This document shows, piece by piece, positions 29,001 to 41,000 of a stretch of 64,000 bases of DNA. Origin of the DNA: Struthidea cinerea (Eukaryota > Chordata > Aves > Passeriformes > Corcoracidae); contig VZTI01004624.1 of the NCBI GenBank assembly GCA_013397865.1, forward strand, positions 421,237 through 485,236, given 5' to 3'. Made by a program: the position numbers and the translations under genes. The notes under the pieces were generated by a model. That model was not told where the DNA came from, searched no databases, and saw nothing but the letters and a program-made list of their open reading frames with translations. Positions within the stretch are counted from its first letter, which is position 1, and each line of letters begins with the position of its first letter.

Positions 29001-32000
29001 TCCTTACAATATAATGGCAGCAGCATCACCACCCCAAAATGCCTTCTACCACAATTTTCTTAGCTATGGTAGTGAAAGGTAAGAAAAAAGAACATGCAAA
29101 GTGCCTTCAGAGAATAAAAAAATAAACATATGGTTCAGTTCAAATATTTCTTTGATCACTGTTGCATTCAAAAAGGTCCAGTGTAAACATGCAGCACCAA
29201 TACAGAAGAATTCTGAGAAGCAAATACTTACCTCGAAACAGTGGGATTAGGATTTGTTAGGATTGTTTTGGCAAAGTCTCAGGGCTGTTGACATTAAGTG
29301 TCACTGATAAAGGAAGCTAAAACTGGGAACCGCCAACTCTCTTTGCTATGGGAGAAACACCACGCTGCAAATGGTTGCAGAGTAATGAACGGCTGCTATT
29401 AAGTGGAGCAATCCCCCTGGCAGCTCATTATGCTGGAAGGTTAAACAAATGTACTACTCCAATCCAGTTGCTTAACACAGCAGCACTGATAACACGGGCT
29501 GCACATGCTTCCCATTCCCAGTTTCAGAACAGAATCCGAAGGATTTCCTTTCTGCTTTCACAAGAAAAAAGAATCCAAATCTTCCTTAACAATTTGTCTG
29601 AATAAACTGGAGCGGGCTTAAAGCGGAAGGAGAACGAGATTGCATGGAGCAAGCAGAATCATGTTTTATTTATCTTTTTTTTTTCAGGTCAAAGGAAAAA
29701 GGTTTTGTTAAATTAACATTCCAGGAAATGTACCTAATTGCATTAAGCATGAAGGCATTTGTGCTGTGAGCAGTTCAATTCTGTAAAGTAAAAAGCACAC
29801 CCTGTTACTTTAGAAATTCGTAGGACCCTAAATTTCAGGCTGGTATTTCCTTCATCCCTAATTCCCCTAGAATTAATAGTAATTAAGGGGAAAAAAATAG
29901 CAACAACAAACTCACTTTGGTCCCAAGCTCAGATCTGAAGTTCCAGGGTTGGATATTGAATTAGTATTACTTTCAGTCACTAAGTAATCACAACATGCTC
30001 TGTGCAATACTACCATCAAATAAAAAACTGTACTCCGTCCTCCACCCCCCTTTCCACAAATTCCACGTTTTTAAAGAAAAAAAAAAAGAAGTTCCACCTC
30101 AAACTGTCACCGTATTAGTCTTGTAATAAATGCCACCACACTGCATATATTTGGAGTAAAACAGAAGCCTCTCAGAGTGCTCTGAAGAGTGCACCTTGGA
30201 TAGCATGGAACATTTCCTACGACTTCCCCATCTCAGGTACTTCATGGTGCTTGAGACAAACAGAGCTCTTGAACTAAGCAGCTGGGACTTGTTGCAAATC
30301 AAGAAGAACAATACAATAAATATAATGCACTGTACAACATTTCCACGTGCTTGCACTTCCATTACTAATCCTGCTCACCCTGCCTCAAAAATGATTTATC
30401 AAAACCACAAAGTGTGGGGAAAATGGCCAAAGACATGAAGGACCAAAGTACAGAAGGGCTCTCATGAAAGGAAGACTCAACTCAAGAGAGACAAGCGGTC
30501 ACTTTTAAGCTTCAAAAGAAACTTTTGAGAGTGAATTAAATATTGACCTACAAAATACAGATATTATGAACGGCGTGAATACAGAGTTATTATTCACTGG
30601 TTTTGCTAACACAAGAACTAGAAGGCATCTGAGTGCACAATCAGGTAACAGACTTAAGGTAAGCAAACAGAGGAACTTCTCATGCAATGTAAAACTTGGT
30701 GCTGAATGCTGAGGAGTATTCTACACTAATATTAAAATGGACTCAAAATAGTGAATTAGACAATTTCACAGAGGAGGGGTCCATACAGAGCTCCAAAACA
30801 CAATCGCCTGGGTACAATCTTCAGGTCAGAAAGTCCCTGAAGTGCTGGCTTTCAGAATCTGGAATAGCGGACCATCACTTTATGTTTGTCTTTTCCTGAT
30901 GCCCTTCCCTAAGGACCTGCTGTTGGCTATATTTATAAAGGATCAGATGCAGCTGTTCAGTGATAACTTACTAATACAGTGCACAACATGTTCAGAGATT
31001 CACTTTAAGCAGAAGGTGAACTAACAGAAGTAAGGGTCTTGCTCCAAACTACAGAAAGGGGGGCACTTTATGCAGTGTAAGGAGGAGAGATGTCCAGCTG
31101 GCCCTGCATCAGCACCAGTGTCTGCTGCAGTGGTGCCTGAGGCTCAAATTACAAATTTGTGCTCTAGATGTACAGTAATCATGACATTTCTTCAAATGCT
31201 AGATGCAGCCTTTAGACCTCTTTGCTCATCACAGCCAGAAATGACAATTAGGTACATGCAAACAAAACAGAGACTGTATTCCTGTTATTACTCCTGAAAA
31301 CACAATTAGGCCCAAAATATCTTATTATTCTCGTCTTTGTTTCAGAATAGGTGACCTCCCTAGTCCTGTGCACAAATTAATAACTTGATATCATACTATG
31401 TGAAAGCAGCAAGATCATATCATTGGTGAAGGCTGGTAACCCTTTCCACGAAACTGTTAAACTAATTGAGCACTCACTCCTTCACACTGCAACTTAGCAA
31501 TTCCACAGCTTGTGTAAAATCTGTTTGCTAGAGCTTGGCACAATTCCCTGGAAATGGAGTGCAGGTAACACAAAGTTTTTCAGAAATTTGTTCCCTGTCT
31601 TGCTGAAATTTGTTCTCTCTCTTGCTGGCATTCCTACTGGAGAGGTTGGGTATTTGACAGGCATGGAGTCCGAACAACTCGTTGGGTATTTGACAGGCAT
31701 GGAGTCAGAACAACTCCACAATCCAAAACAGAGGTCCTGGCTATGTCAGTGAAGTATTCTGACAGGGGAACGTGAAGAGAAAATTATATCCATTTTCCAC
31801 ATCAACAGAAAAGTTTCATTCCTAGTGTTGCACTCTTAAGAAGGTGCTAATCAAGCCCAGAATTATGCAAAGCGCAGTACTTACATCAAACAATCAATTG
31901 CCTAAGTATAGAAACATTTATTCTGCACAAAAAAATTAATTCACAGAAAAAGAATAGTTGGAGGAATATACAGGAAGACAGAAAGACTGACAAAATATCA

Positions 32001-35000
32001 CCATTAATGTTCCAAAATGAGCAAAACAAATGAAAACTGTCCCAAACTATTAATAACATCTTATCTATATTGCTTTACAAATAAATGTAATCCTGTATGC
32101 AGATAATTCATCTAGCTACCAGTCAATAATATCAAATTCATACCATCAACGTGTTTCAAAATTAATGCACAGAGGTTTAATTATATGAGCAATCAAGCCT
32201 TGTCCCACTCCAAAATAAAGGAAGCCACTAAGCTAAAGAAAGCTTTTATTTCTTTATTTTTTGGACACATCTAGGCAACCATATCACTAAACAGTTAATT
32301 CAGGTGCACACTGCTTTCTCTTTAATGAAAGAATCTCAGCAGACAGGGAATTATGTACTCCACTAGGAATACTGTGCCCAGCTGAAGGCTGTCAGAGTTC
32401 AGCAGAAATGCAACACAAGGCCAAGAAGTCCAACAGCAATTATTCTCCAAAAGACAGAACACAGTTGTTCTTCAGGCAGCAGGTTTCTCTAGCCATTTTC
32501 TCAACCATATTTTTCAAGTATTTCAGACTTGTCCACATCCATTTTCTCCATGTCTTCCAAGATCTTGAGAGAGATTAAATGTTCTGAACATAGGCCATGT
32601 GAGAGCACATTGGTAAAAACCTGTGCAGAGATTTTTGTCTGGAGATGAATGTGAAAACATTCAATCAGGTGAACCAGATGAGAATGAAGAGTCACATTCC
32701 CTTGTTCTTAAACAGGAACCAGTCTCCCATTTAAACTCAGATTTAATCCAACTCTCAGCAAAAGCAGTCACACATCTTTAAAGAGCATTCATCAAGAATA
32801 TATTTTAAGGGTTTACTCGCTGTGCTTTTTCCCTTCATAATTTCTAATTTCCATTGCCAGAGCTGTCAGTATCTTCATCCCATCCAGATGTCTTCATCCC
32901 AAAGAGCTCATTAGAAGAGATGAATACAAGCAAAATGGGGTGCTGGAGCTGTTGAGCATTCATTTCTTGAAAAGCTACCAGGCACCTCAAAAACCAAACT
33001 GTTTTCTGCACAACAGCATACACTTCTCAGCACCATTAGAAAAAAAAAACATCCCTTTTTTAGTTCCTAGGAGTATCTTCGTCTCACCACCTTCTCAACT
33101 TCTACAGCAAAAAAATCAGCCCTTTTTCCTTTATTACTCCTGCTTTTCCCATCAGACTACACCAGTCTCTCTCTCCTGCACATCTCCTTCCATTTTCTTT
33201 CCTCTTTCTGATGTTACTTGCTTAAGCTGTTGGGAATAACTTTCCATTACAGGTCCATAAGACAGATTTCATTGTGGCTTTCAAATCTGAATTGCACACT
33301 GCTTCCAGGACCATATCTCTGCAACTCCCAAAGGGATCTCCAACAATTCTCCGGGTGGGTATTGCATCATAAATATGTTGCATCAACACAGTCACATACA
33401 ACAAAAGGAAAAATAACATCCTTTTTGAGGATAGAAAGACAAACACTTCTACAATATTCCACAGACAAATTCCAAGCAAAAAAATATCCATGGAAGTTTT
33501 CTACAGGGTACACAAAATGAGTCATGCACTGCAGTAACAAACAGATTTGAAAAAGCAGAATATGATGTGTTGTTTGGAGTGTTTTAAACAAACTGCACAG
33601 AGAAGTAAAAGGCAGCTTCTCCTCTTCAAAGGCACAGGTGATATCCAGAGCCACCAAGGGTCTGCTGATAAGTATTTGGCCCTCCTGGTACAGTTCATGC
33701 TGCTTCTTCAACAGTCAGAGCCTCACAGTAGGTGGAAAGACCAAAGCCTGGCTCTATTATGTACTAAAATATTCTAGATACATAGAAACTGAATTTTCTG
33801 CCCATACATGAACAATGAGAAGTATAACAGAATTATATCCCTTTCAGGCAACCCCATCTTCAGTAATAATTAGTGGTGCTGTTTCTGGGGCAACCATTTT
33901 GAAGACTGTTTTCTCAGGCCTGATTTCAGCAGCATCTCTGACTCCTGCTTTATTTTTTTTTTTTTTTTTCAAATTAACTGCTCCTAGTATGGTAGTTAGC
34001 AAGTCCTAGTAATTAAATCCCTAGACACAGGAGCTAGACAGATTTTCAGCAGTGAAGAAATAGAGCGCCTATTTATTTGCCAGTTCATGCTCACTAATCA
34101 TGCCAGCCAGACCTAAAACACTTATCAGCCGCTAGAGGAGTTGCTCATCCTGGCACCTGACTGGGAGATGCACACAAGGTTAGGCTGTGACTGTCTTCCA
34201 AAATTTACAAGCCATTTGGCTGACTTTTACTGCATTTTAATTTTTTCCACCTCATTGCAAACTCCAATGCCACATTCAATATTATCAAATCATGTTTTCC
34301 TTTTAATTTTTTTTTTAAGAAGTTCTTTATACCTTTCTCACTGGATGGAAAGTTGACTGCTGCAGTGTGCTCTCAGGGGAGTGGCTCCTGACACTGTCTT
34401 CTTCATCTAATGACTGTGACAGGGAGGGACTGTCACTTTTGTCAAGAGGAATGACAGGCTTCTGGGCATCAGGTTCTGCGGAGCTCTCATAGACCTACAA
34501 ATCACAAATGAGAATTTGTCTTTTCAACAGCTCAGAAAGAAAAACAGTAACAAATTCGCATCAACTCCCAGCATATACATTATGACAAGCCCAAAGAGTC
34601 TCTAAAACAACAGAGATGTTCAAGGCAGCCCTAAGCAGAGAGATAAACGGAGAAAGATTTCTCACAGACATTAAATAATTACTTTAAAAAATACTCAGTA
34701 AAGCTGCTAAAATGTTCAGCTATACCGAAAGCCTGCAGCCTGCCCTTGCAGGCGATCTACTTTGAGAACTATATGAGGTGGCAGCTCCACAGAATTTACA
34801 CAATGGGAAGTCTGAGCCACCTTTCCACTGTTTTAAATGAATTTCCAAGCCACCTTATTCTGCAGCTGATCTGCCTTGTAGTTTGGATGCTCACCACCAA
34901 GCTCTGTCCCCCTTTCAAAAGCAGGATTCCTACTAACAGAGGAAAAGGGAAGAGATTAGCCCTGCTGACAAAGCTGTAGCACTACAGTTTGTGTGGATAA

Positions 35001-38000
35001 TGATGATAATCTTAAATGACATGGTGCAGCAGCAAGAGCAGTTGCTAGAACAGGAAATAACTCTCAGACCAAGAAATCGTCTTCACTCTCTTCAATAATA
35101 ATTCAGAATCTAATGCTTTTTAAGGACTCAGGGCTTAATGTTTCCAGTAAAAAAAGAGAGTTGAAATGGAGAGTGAAACTACTGCAGTCCTCCAGTCACC
35201 TGTTTACAATGGAGGAATGATGGTGCCTTTATTCTCCCACACTGCTGCTCACCTTGTCTATTGAGAGATTCAGATCTTTGGGATCCAGGGTGTTTATGCA
35301 GCACTTTACAGAAAAATTTGGCCCAATCTGCACGAGGCATGAAGCCTCTGCTGCATACATAGACAACACACCAACAGAAAAATAAATGTTCAGAGAAATA
35401 CATGAAATCTCAAAGGCCGGTCCCATTTCTGAACCTGTACTCACTAAATGCAGTAGGAAATGACTTTGAGAGAGCTTACTTGTGCTTCATTTTGGATTTG
35501 TTGCTCTGCTGGGGCTGGCTGCCTCACTATGTAGTTGATCTGACCAACTATGGTCTGCTGAACATGCTGAGGCGGCTTGGCTTGGTTCAGCTGCAAGCTG
35601 GGCTGCCCCTGGGCCTGCAGGAGAAGCTCCAGATCCTTTTTCATCTCCTCCAGCTCAAACTGGTGGTGCATGATGTCCAGGCTCTGCTGGATGACTTGCT
35701 TGTGGGCGCTCTGGTCGTGCTCTGGAGCCGGGGCTGTCGGCGGCAGCTGCTGCTGCGGGGGGGGTGGCTGCAGCCCGGGGTCAGATTTCACCTTCTGCAG
35801 AGGGCCCGGCGGCAGCCGCACAGCTGAGGCCTGCAAAGCGGCCTGTGGCTGGCTCCTGTGGGCCTGCTGAGCCTCGTGTGACACGCCAGCACAGCCCTGC
35901 TGCAGCTGCGGGGCTGGGAAGGGCTTTCCCACCCTCCCGGACACGTTCTGCGGCTCTGAGCGTGGCTGCTGCTCCAGCGGGAGCTTCACGGGCTGGGCGG
36001 CAGCCCGTGGCTCTGTGTCCTGGTGCTGCAGGCCGTACTGCGCGGGGAAGTGCTGCTGGTGAAGTGCAGGAGGCTGGTGGAAGCTTTTATGGTGGCTCAT
36101 GTCTTGGTAAGAAGGCTGAGGTTTGTTTGGGTGAGGAATGCCGAGGCAGTGGGAGCAGCACAGCGGTGCGGAGCACTGGAGCGCAGCTGGGAACTGGTGC
36201 GGCTGGCTGCTCTCCAGCTGCGAGGCTGGGGAGGGGTGCCCGTGGTACAGGGAGCTTTGTAACCCTTGAATGTTTCCACAGAGTAGCACGTCTGGGTGAG
36301 AAATGTGTCCACCTTCCATGGTGAAGCCCCCTGGAAAAAAGCAGCACATTTACTCCTTCCTATGGTCTTGACAAATTTACACAGTAAAAACCGTAGACAA
36401 GGAAATGACCATCGTTCACATTTCAAATATAAAAGATATTAAAATATCCTATCCAAACAGTCTGCCAACATGCAGTCAAGATAAATTTTCCAATATTTAT
36501 CTCGTTATTTCAATTCACACCAAACTCCCACTGATGTCAGTGGAACTCACAGTTGAATTACCCAGCAAACGCTTTGAAAAATTGACCTTATTTTATCTTA
36601 ACTGATGGATATGGCTTATACTTTCATTTTTTACTGAAGTATGAGCTTATCTTCTCATCCACAAGCACAGGTCCAAAAGACAGCTTCCAGGGTGCAAGTG
36701 ACAAAAATAAAAGAGATTAATGTTATGTATTTGAGACTCATAAAAGGTGGAAATAAAAGTGACCTATGAAATTATCTTGTCCATGCTTTTCATCAAGAGA
36801 TTACTCCCTGCAACACTTTTGATAGTGTTTTACCCTTTTAGTTTTTAATACCCTAAAATGAGAAGAATACTGATCTTTTAGATGAGTGATCAGCCCACTG
36901 AGTTGAATTTACTGTAAAAACCCATTGCAGTTGGGAAATTTGTAGCTGCTAGGATACACAGTCACAGCATGCACATTTATATGTTATATAGATAACACTG
37001 TAATCATTGTGCAGCCAGTGCCTTAAAACCATCTTTGTGCCTATCAATTGCAAGTGTCTCAACACTGCTCAGGTCCTTTGGCCACTAAGAGAGTGAAAGC
37101 ACCAGACATCTCAATGGTCTTTTTGGTGAATGGATGCAAGTGGAAAGAAAACCAGCAGAGTTCAGCCACACTCACTTTTCTTCAGAACATGACAAGAGTT
37201 TCAAAACTGTATGTCAAAACAAAAGGAGAGCCCTTTACGGTAGGTCCTGTATTGTCTGTTTCTGTCCAGCCTAGCTTTGGGCACTTGCCTATTATATTTT
37301 TCTTACCCAAATTGGAGAGTTGCTTAGTCCAGTAGGAGGGATCCCAAGTGAATCTGATCTTCAGAGGAGGGCCCATCTCTGTGTTACAGTTTGTCTCTAG
37401 CAAGCGCTGGATCTGAAACACAATCTGGTGACACATTAAAGGACAATGATTTTATTCACAGTTCTAAGATCATGAAAAGATTTTATTTGAGAAACATCAA
37501 ATCCTTAAAACAGTTCTCACAATTACTGCACAATAAGCATTGCTCTTACCAGTTCCTTACTGAAGAGAAATGGGATGTTTTTTTTACTACACACGGCCCA
37601 GCTGATGAAGTTCTGGACATGTTCTACCTGTCTGCCTAAAACCACAACACCTTGCAGTTGTTGCTCCAGCCTCTGCTTCCTCTCGCTGGTGATTTTCTGT
37701 TAATAATGTGAATCAGTAGAAAAGGATTGTCATTCTTCAGACACGCATAAAGCATGCAATCATTGGCACAACATTATGCAGTATTTGCAGCAACACAGTT
37801 CTTCAGAGTCTCTTTAAACACCAATCATAAAAAGAAAGCAAATCCAACTCAGGAGATACCTCTGAATTCAGGAAGAGCAATGGCTTCCCCAGGAGCAAAC
37901 AATCTGCATCATTCTGGCCCTGGTTTAACAGAATAACATGACCCCAGAAAGCTGTAGAAATTGGATCAAATTTGCACCAGGACCACTTTCTTGTCTGGAA

Positions 38001-41000
38001 ATTCTGATTAGCAATTTTTCTCCTTAGCACATTTCAAAATAAACTTATATACTTCAAGTGGACGCCCAAAAACTGAAGAGTCAAAACTGAAAGGTCTGCT
38101 ACAGAAATAAGACCAAAGAATCATTTCTGAAACAGGGTATTAATTGTGCTGCTAGTGGGCTCCTGCAAATTGAACATTAAAATCAGAAGCTGGTTTGTTT
38201 TCTAAGGTGCACACGTATTCTCTGTGAATGCATTAGAAATTGTGGTTAACTCATGATACACAAACATTTTGCAGCTTCACCCTGAATCTTTGTCAATCAT
38301 TGATTCCACAAAAAAGTCTGCAGAAAAAAACCCCAAATATTTGAAAAATATAAGGAATGGGAGAATAGCTCCCACAGTCTATATTCTTTCCACTGGCACT
38401 GGGATTAAATTTAATTTAGTTTAATTTCCCAAGGTGTCAAATAAACTAGCCTTACTTACTTCAAGTTGTTCAAGGAGGATATTTGTTCGTTTATCAATTT
38501 CATTCATCAGAACCATCTTGGCCATTTTTATTTGGTTCTCCACCTTTTTGTACAAATGCTTTACTTCGAGCAACCTGTGGGTAAGAGTACACATCCCTGG
38601 GTGAGCCAGCTCCAGTTATTTATTCACTGATCAGCAGTTATTTGCTACAAGAACTGATCTACCTACTGACAGAACTGCAGCGAAAGTTGTATCATTTCCC
38701 CTTAGTTCTCCCCCACTTCTCTGAACCCTGACCACCCCTCTCTGGATGTGACAGGCTAATGCTGATGGATTCTCTCAAACATCATGCCAAGGCCAGTCTT
38801 CAGTTCTTTGTCAACAAGTACATATATAATATATCCAAACCTTCCAGTTTATACTGTATCATAAATAGTATAAATAGATTTGTACTCTTGAAACAGTTTT
38901 ATTAGTGCAAAAGAGAGATCCAACAGCTACTAAATGCATACTCAGTAGCTAAAATCCAGTTCATATAATTAAATATTTTCATTTTTATTAGTCTTGACTG
39001 CATTTGCAGATTCTTTTGAGGTTTCTTGAAGGACTAAGGTATTTTAAAAATTATCTTATTTCTAATATTGTCAAATTCTAGTTCAGAAACAGATTATACA
39101 AAGAAATCTTAACTCTGAAGTCAGCTGTCACATGCCTTACAAAGACTATGGAATCATGTTTTACACTGCCATGACTTGTCAGTACCACTTAAACATGAAT
39201 TTGATATTTTTAATCTTCCTATTATTTTTCTACCCTTCAAGAAAAAAAAAATATAGCAGCTGCATTTAATTCTGTTAACCTACATTTAGTGAAAATATTA
39301 TTTTTACAGATCATCTACTTTCATAGGAAAAAAAAAAAAGCATAGCAATTACCTGTCTTCAATCTGTTTAGCTGAAACCTGAATCCCATTTTTTTTCTCC
39401 TCCACTTTAGTTATGACATTCTCCAGGATGATTCTCTGATTTTGCAGAGCTTCATCAAGATGCCTGAACCTGTCAAAGAAGGGGAAATCGTCACACCGTG
39501 GTTTTCCATGTTCATGAGTGAACAGGTGAGAGTAGGGAGAGCCTCTGTGGGGGCAGTGAGCCGTGTGTTAAATCACGTGGGAGTGAGACAACTGAACTGA
39601 GTTTGCTGTGGCTTTTAAATTCAGACCAGCCAGCACCATCAGCTGGAAAACACAGATGAAAAGTCTGAAATCTCGATGAGCTCCATTAGCAACGGGGTAC
39701 CTGTGTTCCTTGTGCTCTGACAGGAGGCAGCTGCGGCAGGTGAGGGTGTCGCAGGTCTCACAAAACAGCTTCAGGGGTTCCTGGGGGTGCACTGGACAAA
39801 ACAAGGAAAACTCCCTTGCTTCAACTTCAGCTGCTGAGGAAAGTAAAGCAAGGGGTCATTGACAAGGATGAGAGCTCAGAAAAAGAGTAACCAAATTCAC
39901 AGTTTCATGGAAAGTCTTGATGATATTTTTAAAAGGCACAGAACCTGGAACCATCTGATTATGTGAAGCTGTGTTTGTTTATATTTTTTTCCTTATACAT
40001 CCTACAAACTGAGCACACCAGAGGGGCTCAGGAACAAGCCATCAAAACAAATCATACTGTCCTCTGAACTCTCATGAGTTTAAATATCATGATTTGGAGC
40101 ATCGGCCTCACAACTTTAAATGCCCTGGTCTGGTAAACTACTCTACAAAACTGTATTTTAAAACACAGAATAGCAAATATATGACAAACTTGCAGTCACA
40201 GCAGAAGCAAGGAAATCCTTTGTTCTTAAAAAGTCACATGAGCAATTTTTGTCCAAATTTGTCTTTGTTGCAATGCAGATCATAAACTTCAGCAGCTGGG
40301 GCTCATATTAGGCCCTAAAATCCGTTCTTAAAAGGATTTTTTAAAAGAGTAATGTGATAAAGAGTAAGGACGGATAGTGCACATGCAAAGTGGAAGTGTT
40401 GCTTCTGTACAATCTATTCTTGCCTTTTTTCTGAATGGTAGAATTGTTTTAGAAAGAAGGAACACTGTCAGTAAAAGATGCCAGAAAAGGACAAAGCTAA
40501 ACTACGGCAAAACAAATCCTCTACCACCAAAGAAAAGCTCAATTGCTTCCTCATGGTACTCCAAAATAGACACTATCCCATTACTCTTTACCAACACATG
40601 AGAAATTAAACAAAATCATTATTATGTAACACATACGGATAAAAACTTTAAATTATATAAAAGCATTAGTTTTGTATACATCATTATCTGCTCTTATCAA
40701 ATGAGAAGAAATATTTCCATTCTCCCACAGCAAACCAATCTTACTTACCTAAACATTTTTAAAAACCCAGCCTGTGGCAGAGACCATGCTTTCATCCCAG
40801 TAGCAAAATGAAGCCTTTTATAGAATCAAGCTTCTGAAGTGGTAACTATTGCAATGACACAGACCCACAGAGTACAGTAAGCTATACAGGCTCAGTCACT
40901 TCATTTTCAAATTGGAAAACGCACAACAGAGAAGTAGAAAGGCTAAGAAAATCTCATGGCTAACAATGACAGTGAAAATATGGAGAAAATTCATGCCACT

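Larger units (their letters stand above)
25803..34332 (-). other. TRIM66 intron 10
   Basis: 8.5 kb, the second longest intron. It contains the tandem duplications at 31,583-31,716 and the poly(T) tract at 33,952. No additional exon was found: exon 10 and exon 11 join in phase 0 and match the mammalian junction directly. Confidence 0.7.
34495..39352 (-). other. TRIM66 introns 5 to 9
   Basis: Short introns (34495-35479, 36331-37306, 37425-37549, 37697-38459 and 38575-39352). Nothing beyond splice signals recognised. Confidence 0.65.

Noticed and set aside
28480..29040. Low-complexity-free AT-rich intron 10 stretch considered as a conserved non-coding element
   Set aside because: Conservation cannot be judged from one sequence, and nothing else marks it.
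32330..32430. Possible CR1-like words ('aatactgtgcccag')
   Set aside because: Only one short stretch resembles CR1 and the flanks do not continue the match.
35764..36324. Plus-strand 186-codon open frame
   Set aside because: Lies opposite TRIM66 exon 9, is Ala/Gly/Arg-rich through composition, and has no recognisable domain.
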